Shown: positions 15,950-25,278, counted from the first letter of the stretch. The stretch is 32,098 nt of DNA from Candidatus Omnitrophota bacterium (GCA_029571225.1 JAKPTF010000049.1:1-32098); one strand, 5' to 3'. Numbers and translations: made by a program. Notes: generated by a model from the sequence alone, not told the origin.

Positions 15950-17206
15950 ATGTTCAAACGCGTTCCCGGCACCAGGGATATTCTGCCTGGAGAAACTGAA
16001 TGTTGGCAGAATATCGAGAATATAAGCCGCAGTCTTTTTACCCGCCATAACTACCGCGAAATCAGGACTCCGCTTTTGGAGGACGAACCGTTGTTCAACC
16101 GATCCCTGGGTGAGACCGCTGAAATAGTTCAGAAACAGATGTTCCTGATCAAGCGCGAGCACGATGTATATGCCCTGCGGCCCGAAGGCACCGCGTCGAT
16201 CGTTCGGGCGTATATCGAGAATAATCTTGATAAACAGCAGGGATTCGTCAAATTGTACTATATGGGGCCGATGTTCCGCGCCGAACGTCCGCAAAAGGGG
16301 AGGCTGCGCCAGTTTCATCATATCGGCTGCGAGGCGATCGGTTCGTATGGCCCCGGCATAGACGCAGAGGTAATCGTTCTTGCTGATTCGTTGCTTAAGG
16401 CCTTGGGGATCTCGGGATACCGGATCGCTTTGAATAGCCTTGGCTGCGTCTCCGACCAGCAGGCATTCAGGGTTTTCCTGAAGGACAAGCTCTCTGGCCG
16501 CTTGAATGATCTGTGCGCTGACTGCAAAGACCGGTTCGGCCGGAATATCCTGCGCGTGCTTGATTGCAAGAACGATTCCTGCCGGCATATCATCAGAGAA
16601 CTGAACATTTCAGGTAGCAGCCGCTGCGCAGAATGCGAAAGCCATTTTTCATCAGTGCGCAGGAGCCTTGACGCGCTGGGCGTTTCGTATGAGATCTCGC
16701 CGAATCTGGTCAGGGGCCTGGATTATTATAACCGCACGGTATTCGAGTTCAAACACGACGGCCTCGGGCCTCAACAGGACGCGCTTGGCGCAGGCGGCAG
16801 ATACGACGGCCTTGTCAAACAGCTCGGCGGGCCTGATGCCGGCGCTATCGGATTCGCATTCGGGGTCGAGCGTCTGATTCTCGCGTCGGGACTGAAAGCT
16901 GAAACAGAAATGGTTCAGCCGGGCCTGGTGTATGTGATCACGCTCGGAGACCGGGCGCGGGCCGCGGGTGTCAAGCTGCTTGCGGACCTGCGCGGAGCAG
17001 GGGTCACGGCGGACACTGATTACGAAGGAAAGTCTTTGAAGGCAGCGATGCGCACGGCAAATGACCTCAAGGCGCGGTTTGTCGCGATACTCGGCGACGA
17101 TGAGCTGAAGGAAGGGGTTGTTGCGCTCAAGGATATGTCGAACAGCAGCCAGGAAAAAGTGAGAATATCAGAATTAACCGATAAAATAAAAGGGAGCAGC
17201 AAATAA
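15950..17206 (+). CDS. hisS: Histidyl-tRNA synthetase
   Basis: A 418-residue class II synthetase charging tRNA-His. It starts FKRVPGTRDILPGE. Motif 2 is YMGPMFRAERPQKGRLRQFHHIGCE, given here only by its ends YMGPMFRAE and RQFHHIGCE. The histidine-specific block RGLDYYNRTVFEF and motif 3 near GFAFGVERL are present, followed by an anticodon-binding domain. Its stop TAA is directly followed by the ATG of aspS, so the two synthetase genes form one unit, as in many bacteria. No T-box or other leader element is visible before it. Confidence 0.97.
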   Translation: MFKRVPGTRDILPGETECWQNIENISRSLFTRHNYREIRTPLLEDEPLFNRSLGETAEIVQKQMFLIKREHDVYALRPEGTASIVRAYIENNLDKQQGFVKLYYMGPMFRAERPQKGRLRQFHHIGCEAIGSYGPGIDAEVIVLADSLLKALGISGYRIALNSLGCVSDQQAFRVFLKDKLSGRLNDLCADCKDRFGRNILRVLDCKNDSCRHIIRELNISGSSRCAECESHFSSVRRSLDALGVSYEISPNLVRGLDYYNRTVFEFKHDGLGPQQDALGAGGRYDGLVKQLGGPDAGAIGFAFGVERLILASGLKAETEMVQPGLVYVITLGDRARAAGVKLLADLRGAGVTADTDYEGKSLKAAMRTANDLKARFVAILGDDELKEGVVALKDMSNSSQEKVRISELTDKIKGSSK

Positions 17207-18592
17207 ATGTTACGGACACACACGTGCGGGGAGCTGACAAAGGAGCATGTAGGCAAAGAGGTCGTGTTATGCGGATGGGTCGCGGTGCGCAGGGACCATG
17301 GCAAGCTCATATTCCTTGACGTGCGCGACCGCTGGGGCCTGACGCAGGTTACGATCATTCCCCGGGACCTGGGCGAGGATTATCAGAAGGCAAAGGAGAT
17401 ACGGAGCGAGTTTGTGCTCAGGGTTTCCGGAATCGTGAACCCCCGCCCGGCAGGCACCGTCAACGCGAACCTGCCGACCGGCGAGATCGAGGTCCTGGCG
17501 AAAAAGATCGAGATCCTGAACCCGAGCCTCACCCCGCCGTTCGAGGTCAAGGACGAGCTTGATGTGACCGAGGATATGCGCATGAAATACCGGTACCTGG
17601 ATCTGCGAAGGCCCGGGATGTTGCGGAATTTCACCCTTCGCCACCGGATGTACCAGGTCATCAGGCCTTTCTTGAACGCTCAAGGGTTCATCGAATGCGA
17701 AACGCCGATCCTCACCAAATCGACTCCCGAAGGCGCGCGGGATTACCTGGTGCCTTCGAGGCTCAATCCGGGCGAGTTCTACGCGCTTCCGCAGTCTCCG
17801 CAGTTGTTCAAGCAGATCCTCATGGTGTCGGGCATCGAGCGGTATTACCAGATCGCCAAGTGTTTCCGCGACGAGGACCTTCGTGCGGACCGCCAGCCGG
17901 AGTTCACTCAGCTTGACCTTGAGATGTCGTTTATTACCGAAGAGGATATCTACGCGCTGTTCGAGAAGATGATGTACGCCATATTCAAGGATATGAAGGG
18001 CGTTGAGCTGAAGATCCCGTTTGAGCGCATGACGTATGCCGACGCGGTGGCAAGATACAAGTCGGACAAGCCTGATATGCGCAAGGAATGGAACACGGAG
18101 TTCGCGTTCCTGTGGATCGTGGATTTTCCCATGTTCAAATGGAATGAAGAGGAGAAACGCTGGGACAGCGAGCACCATCCGTTCACCAACGTCCATCCGG
18201 ACGATATCGCGCTTCTGGATTCGGCTCCGGACAAGGCGCGGTCGCGTTCGTACGACCTGGTCCTCAACGGAACCGAGATCGGATCAGGATCCATCAGGAT
18301 CCATGACCAGCGGCTCCAGCAGAAGATATTCAAGCTGATCGGTATCTCCGATGAAGAGGCGCAGAAGCGCTTCGGCTTCCTGCTCGAAGCGTTCCAGTAT
18401 GGCGCGCCCCCGCACGGCGGGTTTGCGTTCGGCATTGACCGGCTCCTGACCCTTATCGCGGGGCTGGACAGTATTCGCGAGGTGATCGCGTTCCCCAAGA
18501 ACGCCAAAGCAGCCTGCCCTCTGACGAGCGCGCCGTCCGAAGTCGACCCGCGTCAGCTTGCCGAAGTTGGCATCTCGATCCGAAGAAAGTAG
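17207..18592 (+). CDS. aspS: Aspartyl-tRNA synthetase lacking the GAD insertion
   Basis: A 461-residue class II synthetase, against about 580-600 for the usual bacterial enzyme. The N-terminal OB domain (GWVAVRRDHGKLIFLDVRDR), motif 2 (YYQIAKCFRDEDLRADRQPEFTQ, i.e. CFRDED followed by RQPEFTQLD) and motif 3 (GIDRLLTLIAG) are all in place. The chain jumps from YKSDKPDMR (Pro at residue 289) almost directly to FLWIVDFPMFKW. In the bacterial enzyme more than 100 residues, the GAD domain, lie between these two points. The reading frame is unbroken and the flanks are well conserved, so this looks like a natural domain loss. AGGGAG precedes the start, which abuts the hisS stop. Confidence 0.95.
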   Translation: MLRTHTCGELTKEHVGKEVVLCGWVAVRRDHGKLIFLDVRDRWGLTQVTIIPRDLGEDYQKAKEIRSEFVLRVSGIVNPRPAGTVNANLPTGEIEVLAKKIEILNPSLTPPFEVKDELDVTEDMRMKYRYLDLRRPGMLRNFTLRHRMYQVIRPFLNAQGFIECETPILTKSTPEGARDYLVPSRLNPGEFYALPQSPQLFKQILMVSGIERYYQIAKCFRDEDLRADRQPEFTQLDLEMSFITEEDIYALFEKMMYAIFKDMKGVELKIPFERMTYADAVARYKSDKPDMRKEWNTEFAFLWIVDFPMFKWNEEEKRWDSEHHPFTNVHPDDIALLDSAPDKARSRSYDLVLNGTEIGSGSIRIHDQRLQQKIFKLIGISDEEAQKRFGFLLEAFQYGAPPHGGFAFGIDRLLTLIAGLDSIREVIAFPKNAKAACPLTSAPSEVDPRQLAEVGISIRRK

Positions 18593-18644
18593 CGGGTTTT
18601 CGCCTATTTGAACGACTGACACAGTCAGCACAGGCGAAAACCTG
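18593..18644 (+). terminator. Hairpin after aspS, probable terminator
   Basis: Outer arms 18593-18605 and 18632-18644 pair over 13 bp (GGTTTTCGCCT with AGGCGAAAACC plus a wobble and a C-G pair). An inner 5-bp stem GACTG/CAGTC sits at 18614-18626. The structure starts directly after the aspS stop and lies 23 nt before phoH. No strong T tract follows, so it may slow rather than end transcription. Confidence 0.6.
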
Positions 18645-18667
18645 ATGGTTTTTGTGAACCTGTTAAT

Positions 18668-19624
18668 ATGGAACGAAAGATAAAGATACGCAGCACCGGC
18701 CAGGCGCAGTCGCTCTTCGGCCTGCACGACGAGAATATCAAGGATATCGCCCGCCAGTTCAAGGTGAAGATCACGCTGCGGGGCGAGTTTCTCAAAATTT
18801 CCGGCAGCCGTGATAATATCGGCCGCTGTGAAGAGTTTATCACATCGCTTTTAAACGATATCGATTCAGGATCCGACGCCCCGTACCAGCGCCCTGATTA
18901 CAGCAGGGTCAAGGAGCATAAAGGCGCGGGCCGAAAACGCTCAAGCCAGACATCTTCGGCGTTCTCCCGGCCGATGCGGCCGCAGTTGACCAAGGTTATC
19001 GGACCGCGCACTCCGGGACAGCGCGATTATGTCGAGGCGATCAAGAAACACGATATCGTGTTTGGCATCGGGCCGGCGGGCACGGGCAAGACCTACCTTG
19101 CCATGGCCTGCGCTGTCGAGGCATTGAGAAATCAGGAGGTCCGCAGGATCATCCTGACCAGGCCTGCGATCGAGGCAGGGGAGTCCCTGGGGTACCTGCC
19201 GGGCGACATGTATGAGAAGATCTCCCCGTACCTGCGGCCGCTCTATGACGCGCTGTACGACATGATGGAGGCGGAGCGCATCGAGAAATACATCGAAACA
19301 GGAATTATCGAGGTCGCGCCCCTGGCGTATATGCGGGGCAGGACCCTCAACGACGCGTTCATCGTGCTGGATGAAGCGCAGAATTCGACCATCGAACAGA
19401 TGAAGATGTTCCTGACGCGCCTGGGTTTCGATTCCAAGGCGGTCATCACCGGCGATATCACGCAGAGTGACCTTCCCGACGGCAAGCCCGCGGGGCTTCT
19501 CCAGGCGATGGACGTGCTCAAGGATATCGAGGGCATCAAGTTCATCCTGTTCAGCGGTTCGGACGTAGTCAGGCATGAACTTGTCCAGCAGATCATCAAA
19601 GCGTATGAAAAGAATAATCGATAG
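18668..19624 (+). CDS. phoH: PhoH-family ATPase
   Basis: A 318-residue PhoH/YbeZ-type protein. A KH-like N-terminal region (about 1-75) precedes an AAA-like ATPase core with Walker [12 protein letters not shown] and Walker [10 protein letters not shown]. It also contains [18 protein letters not shown] and [10 protein letters not shown], which define the family. PhoH proteins act as RNA-related ATPases and sit beside ybeY in many genomes; here ybeY follows after one gene. No ribosome binding site is clear before ATG 18668, but the KH-like start fits the family. The gene order phoH, 7TM-HD, ybeY is a common one and supports a shared rRNA or 30S quality-control role for the outer two. Confidence 0.95.
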   Translation: MERKIKIRSTGQAQSLFGLHDENIKDIARQFKVKITLRGEFLKISGSRDNIGRCEEFITSLLNDIDSGSDAPYQRPDYSRVKEHKGAGRKRSSQTSSAFSRPMRPQLTKVIGPRTPGQRDYVEAIKKHDIVFGIGPAGTGKTYLAMACAVEALRNQEVRRIILTRPAIEAGESLGYLPGDMYEKISPYLRPLYDALYDMMEAERIEKYIETGIIEVAPLAYMRGRTLNDAFIVLDEAQNSTIEQMKMFLTRLGFDSKAVITGDITQSDLPDGKPAGLLQAMDVLKDIEGIKFILFSGSDVVRHELVQQIIKAYEKNNR

Positions 19625-19631
19625 AAAAAAG

Positions 19632-20981
19632 ATGACGAATTTCGACCTGTTCGTCAGCCGCGCGGCGGGCTCCGTCAGGTATGCCTCGTATGTCGCCGGG
19701 ACGGCGGCCACCGTCCTGTGCGGCTGGATCCTGGGCGTCAACCTGGTCGTGCCGGTTCTGCTGGTTTCTCTGGGGCTGCTGCTGCAGGCCATGCATCGGT
19801 CCAAGGACCTCAAGGCTTACCGCATGCTGTACCTGGTCTTTTTGTACGTCATCGTGATGACAGCCACCTATATGATCAGGGCGTACAAGGCGCCGATCTT
19901 CCTGACGCCGTTCTCCGTCCTTGCGCTTTTATCCGTGATGCTGTTTAACGATCTTGTCGTCGCTTTCGTCTTGACGGTCGCCGGCGCCGTAACCGCAGCC
20001 GCGATAAACGCAAACGACCTTTATATGGGCATGCTGTTCTTGACCAGCGGCATTGCCGCCGCGCTGCTTGCCAACGGCGCGCGCAGGCGCAACGAGGTCA
20101 TCCGTGCAGGCGTCATCGTCGGAGTCCTCCAGGCCGCGACCGGGGTTATCCTGACGAACTTCCGTTTTTTCGAGCCGATGCAATACGTAATCCTGTTCGC
20201 CAACGGCGCTGCCTGCGGCATCATCGTCCTGGGCATCCTGCCCGTGTTCGAGTTCCTGTTTCACAGGGTTACCAACATCAGCCTGCTTGAGATGGCGGAT
20301 TTCAACCATCCCCTGCTTCACCGGCTCATGCTCGAGGCTCCGGGCACCTATCACCACAGCCTCATCGTGGGGAATCTCTCCGAGGCGGCGTGCAGCGCGA
20401 TAGGGGCAAATTCGCTGCTGGCGCGCATCGGCGCGTACTATCATGACGTGGGCAAGCTCGCCAAACCCGAATATTTCAGCGAGAACCAGGACCTTGCGGT
20501 CAACAAGCACGATACGCTCTCGCCGACCATCAGCAAACTGGTGATCATGAATCATATCAAAGAGGGGATAGACCTTGCCCGACAGTATCACCTCAACGCC
20601 AGCATCATCGATTTTATCCAGTCCCATCACGGAACGTCGCTCGTGTATTATTTTTACCGCCGCGCCCTCGAGCGGGTCGAGGACACGCAGGAAGTCCCCG
20701 AAGAGGGTTTCCGGTATCCCGGCCCCAAGCCCAGGACCAAGGAGATCGCGGTGGTTTTGCTTGCGGATTCAGTCGAGGCGGCGACGCGCAGCATGAAGAG
20801 CCCGTCTCCCGACGGCATCCGGGAACTCGTGCACAAGATCATCAACAATAAGTTCATCGACGGCCAGCTCGACGATTGCGACCTCACCCTCAGGGACCTC
20901 GAGAAGATCGCACAGGTCTTTATCCATGTGTTGAGCGGCATCTATCACACGCGCATCACCTATCCTGAACAAAAGAAGTGA
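19632..20981 (+). CDS. 7TM-HD phosphohydrolase (PgpH/YqfF type) without the usual ectodomain
   Basis: About 449 residues: roughly seven hydrophobic segments in the first 230 residues, then a cytoplasmic HD domain. HD signatures are TYHHSLIVGNLSEAA, YYHDVGKLAKP, the IQSHHGTSLVYYFY block and LADSVEAATR. PgpH-type proteins of this group hydrolyse cyclic di-AMP. Typical members are near 700 residues because a large extracellular 7TMR-HDED domain follows the first helix; here it is missing. ATG 19632 is preferred because a purine-rich GAAAAAAG precedes it and it starts just after the phoH stop; ATG 19605 or 19575 would overlap phoH. Its stop overlaps ybeY as GTGA. Confidence 0.88.
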   Translation: MTNFDLFVSRAAGSVRYASYVAGTAATVLCGWILGVNLVVPVLLVSLGLLLQAMHRSKDLKAYRMLYLVFLYVIVMTATYMIRAYKAPIFLTPFSVLALLSVMLFNDLVVAFVLTVAGAVTAAAINANDLYMGMLFLTSGIAAALLANGARRRNEVIRAGVIVGVLQAATGVILTNFRFFEPMQYVILFANGAACGIIVLGILPVFEFLFHRVTNISLLEMADFNHPLLHRLMLEAPGTYHHSLIVGNLSEAACSAIGANSLLARIGAYYHDVGKLAKPEYFSENQDLAVNKHDTLSPTISKLVIMNHIKEGIDLARQYHLNASIIDFIQSHHGTSLVYYFYRRALERVEDTQEVPEEGFRYPGPKPRTKEIAVVLLADSVEAATRSMKSPSPDGIRELVHKIINNKFIDGQLDDCDLTLRDLEKIAQVFIHVLSGIYHTRITYPEQKK

Positions 20982-21406
20982 ACCGAATCTGCGTCCGAAG
21001 CGAGCAAAAGACCGTTGCGATCGACAGGGCCCTGCTGAAAAATATCATCGCGGGGATCATGGCGCACGAAAGGCCGGGTATCCGTTACGAGGTCGGCGTC
21101 TGCCTTGTGCCGGACAGACGGATACAAAACCTGAACAGGCGGTTCCACGGCAGGGATATCCCGACCGACGTCCTGGCGTTTTCCCTGGGACGGTCTGCGG
21201 ATGAGATCATCGCGGACATATACGTATCGACGCAGACTGCCGTGTCACAGTCGTTAAAGTTCGGCACAAATCCGCGTTATGAAACATACCTTTATTGCGT
21301 GCACGGCGTTCTGCATTGCGTCGGTTTCGACGACCGGACGCCCGCGGGCCGCAGGGCCATGCGCCGCGCTGAAAAAAAATACCTGAATAAATTCCATATC
21401 AAATAA
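20978..21406 (+). CDS. ybeY: YbeY-family rRNA maturation endoribonuclease
   Basis: A 142-residue YbeY, involved in 16S rRNA 3' end maturation and ribosome quality control. It has NRRFHGRDIPTDVLAF near the middle and the metal motif HGVLHCVGFDD (H109, H113). The usual third ligand, His in GYDH, is Asp119 here. The start is GTG at 20978, overlapping the previous stop by 4 nt; no ATG gives the normal N-terminus. It stands close to phoH, as in many bacteria. Family call is firm; whether the Asp still binds zinc is open. Confidence 0.92.
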   Translation: MNRICVRSEQKTVAIDRALLKNIIAGIMAHERPGIRYEVGVCLVPDRRIQNLNRRFHGRDIPTDVLAFSLGRSADEIIADIYVSTQTAVSQSLKFGTNPRYETYLYCVHGVLHCVGFDDRTPAGRRAMRRAEKKYLNKFHIK

Positions 21407-21413
21407 GGATCGT

Positions 21414-22175
21414 ATGGCAATCGTCAGATCAGAATCCATAGTGCTTCGAAGGCGCGACCTGCGGGAAACCTCGCTTCTGGCCACGTTCTTCACGCGGAAT
21501 TTCGGCAAGATAACCGGAGAGCTCAAGGGGATCAGGGCTGACGCAAAAAAATTCGCAAGCAAAGTGGAAATTTTCTCCCTGAATGATATAATATTCTATC
21601 AAAGCAGCCGTTCATCCGTGCATCTGGTCAGCCATTGCGACGAAAAAGATAATTTCACGGCCCTGCGGCACGATATCGCAAAGGCGGCCGCGGCCCAGCT
21701 CATATGCGAGCTCGTTGACATGCTCATGCCCCCGGAGGACGCAAATACCGCAGTATATGACTGGACTCTCGAGGCGCTGCGGCATTTATCGACCCTCGGC
21801 CACGCTGATAAACTGATGACGGTCTTTAAGATTAAAATGCTGACGCTGTCCGGCTTCAAGCCGTATCTTGATTCATGCGTGTGCTGCGACAGCAAGATGC
21901 CTGACCAGCCCCGTTTCAGCATGAGCATGGGGGGGCTTTTGTGTCCGCGATGCGCGGGCAAGGATCCGTCGGCGCGGGCCATATTCAGGGGCACGATCGC
22001 CACGATCCTGCACATTGAGAAGAACGACCTGAAGAACAACATGAACCTCGGCATGAACCCGCAGATCAAGAAAGAGCTGGAGCTGGTATTGAACGGTTTT
22101 TTGAACTTCCATCTGGGAAGGGACCTGAAAGCGCAGCGTTCGATCAACAAGCTTGACGCAGCCGGAGCCCTTTAG
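21414..22175 (+). CDS. recO: DNA repair protein RecO
   Basis: A 253-residue RecO, which loads RecA on gapped DNA with RecF and RecR. The N-terminal OB fold begins VRSESIVLRRRDLRETSLLATFFT and includes FGKITGELKGIR. A helical region follows, and a zinc-finger-like pair of cysteine motifs, CVCC and CPRC, sits in the second half with GFKPYLDSC ahead. Length and order match the family. It starts 7 nt after ybeY with a weak AAGGA site and is followed after 10 nt by panE. Confidence 0.93.
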   Translation: MAIVRSESIVLRRRDLRETSLLATFFTRNFGKITGELKGIRADAKKFASKVEIFSLNDIIFYQSSRSSVHLVSHCDEKDNFTALRHDIAKAAAAQLICELVDMLMPPEDANTAVYDWTLEALRHLSTLGHADKLMTVFKIKMLTLSGFKPYLDSCVCCDSKMPDQPRFSMSMGGLLCPRCAGKDPSARAIFRGTIATILHIEKNDLKNNMNLGMNPQIKKELELVLNGFLNFHLGRDLKAQRSINKLDAAGAL

Positions 22176-22185
22176 GGGAGGGGAT

Positions 22186-23133
22186 ATGAAGATCGTCATC
22201 GTAGGTCCGGGGGCAATGGGGTGTCTGTTCGCCGCATTCTTATCCAGGCAGAGGTCCAGGGAACATGAGGTCTGGCTTCTGGATAAAGACGCGTCCCGCG
22301 CCGCGAAGCTGGGCAGGCAGGGCATTGACGTCGAAGGCATCGCGGGCAGCTGGCACGCTGACGTGCGCTCTACGGCCGATCCCAGGGATATCCCCGCGGC
22401 AGATCTTGTCGTGGTCTGCGTCAAATCGTACGACACCAAGAACGCGATTGCGTGCATCAAGCCGCTTATCACCGAAGATACCGCCGTGTTGACTTTGCAG
22501 AACGGTATCGGCAACATCGAGATCATCGGCGAGGCTATCGGGCCGGATCAGGTCATCGGCGGGGTTACGAGCCTCGGCGCGACCTGGCTTGAAGTCGGCC
22601 GCATCAGGTTCGCGGGCAAAGGCGAGACGATCATCGGCAGGATAGACGGCAAGACCTCGGTTCAGATGCGCATGATCCGGGAATTGTTCAACAAGGCAGG
22701 GCTTGAGACCAGGATCTCCCAGGACATCAAAGGGTTCCTGTGGTCGAAACTTGTCGTTAACACCGGTATCAATGCGCTGACTGCGGTCACGCGTCTGCCC
22801 AACGGAAGCCTGCTGGAGTACGAAGGGTCGCGCAGGATACTCCGGGAATCGGTGACCGAGGCGGTCAAGGTCGCCAAGCGCAAGCGCATAAAGCTTCTTT
22901 ATGACGATCCGCTGGCAAAGGTCGAGTCTGTCTGCGAGGCGACCGCGACCAACGTGTCGTCCATGCTGCAGGATGTCCTGCGCAGGAAACGCACCGAAAT
23001 AGATTTCATTAACGGGGTCATCGTTCGGTTCGGCCAGGAACTGGGTATTTCGGTTCCGGCTAACGCCATGCTTGTTTCGCTGGTCAAAGTCATCGAATCG
23101 AGTTACGAAAAGGCAGTTGGAGCGCATCAGTGA
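22186..23133 (+). CDS. panE: 2-dehydropantoate 2-reductase
   Basis: A 315-residue NADPH-dependent reductase of the PanE/ApbA family, converting ketopantoate to pantoate for coenzyme A synthesis. It starts MKIVIVGPGAMGCLFAAF, the Rossmann dinucleotide motif. It also has VVCVKSYDTKNA, TLQNGIGNIE and the catalytic-lysine region LWSKLVVNTGINALTA. ATG 22186 was chosen because GGGGAGGGG lies just upstream; an in-frame ATG at 22153 would lie inside recO. panB, which makes ketopantoate, is in the same window about 5.7 kb downstream, so the two steps are present though not adjacent. Confidence 0.94.
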   Translation: MKIVIVGPGAMGCLFAAFLSRQRSREHEVWLLDKDASRAAKLGRQGIDVEGIAGSWHADVRSTADPRDIPAADLVVVCVKSYDTKNAIACIKPLITEDTAVLTLQNGIGNIEIIGEAIGPDQVIGGVTSLGATWLEVGRIRFAGKGETIIGRIDGKTSVQMRMIRELFNKAGLETRISQDIKGFLWSKLVVNTGINALTAVTRLPNGSLLEYEGSRRILRESVTEAVKVAKRKRIKLLYDDPLAKVESVCEATATNVSSMLQDVLRRKRTEIDFINGVIVRFGQELGISVPANAMLVSLVKVIESSYEKAVGAHQ

Positions 23134-23145
23134 GGAGGAGCCGGT

Positions 23146-23520
23146 ATGGCATACAAGGTCCTGATCATAGACGACAGCAGGATGAGCCGCGACATGCTCA
23201 AACTCACCCTTGAGCAGGCAGGCATCGAGGCCAAAGGCGTTGCTGACGGCAAGGAGGCGCTGGCGATACTCGAGCAGGAATCATTCGATCTGATCATCCT
23301 TGACCTGATACTGCCGGGCCTGGACGGCTTCGGGCTTCTGACCATGATCAAGGAAATGCCTTTGTGCAAGAAGACGCCGGTCATCATCCTCTCGGCAAGG
23401 GATTCCAAAGAGGAGAAGGAAGAGGCAAAGCGGCTGGGCGCATCCTATTATATGGTCAAGCATCTCGTGCATCCCGCTGATGTGTTGAAGACCGTGAAGG
23501 TTTTTCTCGAGACTGAATGA
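23146..23520 (+). CDS. Single-domain response regulator (CheY-like receiver)
   Basis: A 124-residue stand-alone receiver domain. The acidic pair D9/D10, phosphoacceptor D53, S83 (ILSAR) and K105 (YYMVKHL) are all in place, so it should be phosphorylatable. There is no output domain. No histidine kinase is in the window, so its partner is unknown. AGGAGGAG lies 6-7 nt before the ATG. Its stop overlaps the start of polX as ATGA, which may couple translation; a functional link to DNA repair is speculative. Confidence 0.93.
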   Translation: MAYKVLIIDDSRMSRDMLKLTLEQAGIEAKGVADGKEALAILEQESFDLIILDLILPGLDGFGLLTMIKEMPLCKKTPVIILSARDSKEEKEEAKRLGASYYMVKHLVHPADVLKTVKVFLETE

Positions 23521-25226
23521 AAAACGAGCTTGTCGGCAGCATATTCCGCGACATCGCCAGGATCCTCGAGATCAAAGGCGAGAACAGGTTCCGTGTCCGA
23601 GCTTATGACCGCGCCGCGCAGGTTATCGAGAACCTGGGCGAGGATGTCGCGCACGCCGATAAAGAAGGTACGCTGACCGGTATCCCCGGTATTGGCAAGG
23701 ACCTTGCGGCAAAGATCAGCGAGATCGTCGCGACCGGATCGCTGAAGTTCTACGAAGACCTCAAAAAAACGCTCCCTCCCGGAACCCTCGAACTTCTTAC
23801 CATACCCTCGGTCGGGCCCAAGACCGCCCAGCTTCTTGCGAAGGATCTCGGGGTCAAAAGCGTCGACGACCTTGAAAAAGCCATTCGCTCTCATAAACTC
23901 GACGGGATTGCGGGTATCAAAGCCAGGACCATCGAGAACATCGAAAAAGGCATTGCCCTGGTGAAAAGCGGCAGGGAGCGGCTTGGGCTGGCGCAGGCAG
24001 AGTCAATAGCACGGGACTTCGTGCGGGCATTGGAGCGCCTGCCGCAGGTCGAGAAGGTCATATGCGCCGGAAGCCTGCGCAGGCAGAAAGAAACGGTCCG
24101 CGACATAGACATCCTGGTCATTGCCACTGACGCCCAGCCTGTTATGGACGCTTTTATCGCGCTGCCCGCGGCGCATACGACCCAGGCCTGGGGCAGCACG
24201 AAGTCGTCGATCCGCACTGCAGAGGGCGTACAGGTCGATTGCCGCGTCGTCGATAAAAGATCGTTCGGAGCGGCGCTTCTGTATTTTACCGGCTCAAAGG
24301 GATTCAATGTCAGGCTCCGTCAGCTTGCGCAGAAGACGCGCCATAAGATCAATGAATACGGGGTATTCGACAGGAACGAAAAACTCGTCTGCGGCAGGAC
24401 CGAAGAAGAGATATTCAGGTTTCTCAAGATGCAGTATGTGGCGCCGGAACTGCGCGAGGATACCGGCGAGATAGAGGCGGCGCTTGAAGGTTCGCTGCCG
24501 CGGCTCGTCGAAGCTCCGGATATCAAAGGCGATCTTCACGTGCATTCGGACTGGTCGGACGGGTCCAATACGATCGAAGAAATGGCGATGGCCGGGAAAA
24601 AAGCCGGGTATTCGTATATCGGCATCTGCGACCATTCGCAGAGCCTGAAGGTCGCGCATGGCGTGCCGGTGAAGGACCTTGCGAAGAAGCGCAGGCAGAT
24701 CGATGCGGTGAACCGGAAACTCAAACCTTTCCGCGTCCTGTTCGGGACCGAGGTCGACATCGATGCTGACGGCACGCTGGATTATCCGGATGATATCCTG
24801 AAGCAGTTCGACGTCGTCATCGCGGCGATACATACCGGCATGAAACAGCCGGCGCGTCAGATAACGCGGAGGATCCTTAAGGCATGCGAGAATCCGTATG
24901 TCCATATCATCGCTCATCCGACAGGCAGGCTGCGGGGTGTGCGGGATGCATACGAAATCGACCTCGATGAGGTATTCGCAAAAGCGAAGGAGACCAATAC
25001 GGCTCTGGAAATAAATTCGTATCCTGACCGCATGGATCTGAACGACATCAATTGCCGCAGGGCACAAGAGGCAGGAGTGAAGATATGTATCAATACAGAC
25101 AGCCACAGCGCCGATCAACTGGGGTTTATTCGTTTTGGCCTTGCTATGGCTCGTCGCGGCTGGCTCACCCCATCCTCCCTCTTCAATAATGAAGACGCTT
25201 TAGCTAAACTATTGCGGAAGAGGTAG
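23517..25226 (+). CDS. polX: Family X DNA polymerase with PHP domain
   Basis: A 569-residue bacterial PolX, a gap-filling repair polymerase. An HhH-containing N-terminal region (ILEIKGENRFRVRAYDRAA, then LTGIPGIGKDLAAKI) leads into the nucleotidyltransferase core with GSLRRQKETVRDIDILV, which carries two of the catalytic aspartates. A C-terminal PHP domain (from about residue 340, starting DLHVHSDWSDGSNT) includes GICDHSQ, GTEVDI, IAAIHTG, IIAHPTGR and INTDSHS, and so looks intact as a 3'-5' exonuclease or phosphatase. Domain order and length are standard. It overlaps the receiver gene by 4 nt and is followed by an AT-rich gap of about 50 nt. Confidence 0.95.
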   Translation: MKNELVGSIFRDIARILEIKGENRFRVRAYDRAAQVIENLGEDVAHADKEGTLTGIPGIGKDLAAKISEIVATGSLKFYEDLKKTLPPGTLELLTIPSVGPKTAQLLAKDLGVKSVDDLEKAIRSHKLDGIAGIKARTIENIEKGIALVKSGRERLGLAQAESIARDFVRALERLPQVEKVICAGSLRRQKETVRDIDILVIATDAQPVMDAFIALPAAHTTQAWGSTKSSIRTAEGVQVDCRVVDKRSFGAALLYFTGSKGFNVRLRQLAQKTRHKINEYGVFDRNEKLVCGRTEEEIFRFLKMQYVAPELREDTGEIEAALEGSLPRLVEAPDIKGDLHVHSDWSDGSNTIEEMAMAGKKAGYSYIGICDHSQSLKVAHGVPVKDLAKKRRQIDAVNRKLKPFRVLFGTEVDIDADGTLDYPDDILKQFDVVIAAIHTGMKQPARQITRRILKACENPYVHIIAHPTGRLRGVRDAYEIDLDEVFAKAKETNTALEINSYPDRMDLNDINCRRAQEAGVKICINTDSHSADQLGFIRFGLAMARRGWLTPSSLFNNEDALAKLLRKR

Positions 25227-25278
25227 ATACAAATAAATTCTTTTTGCATACAGAATAATTGGATAAGGACCTGTAATT

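Noticed and set aside
18593-18667. The structured aspS-phoH gap as a possible small RNA gene.
   Set aside because: No promoter is visible and the 13-bp hairpin right after the aspS stop is explained more simply as a terminator.
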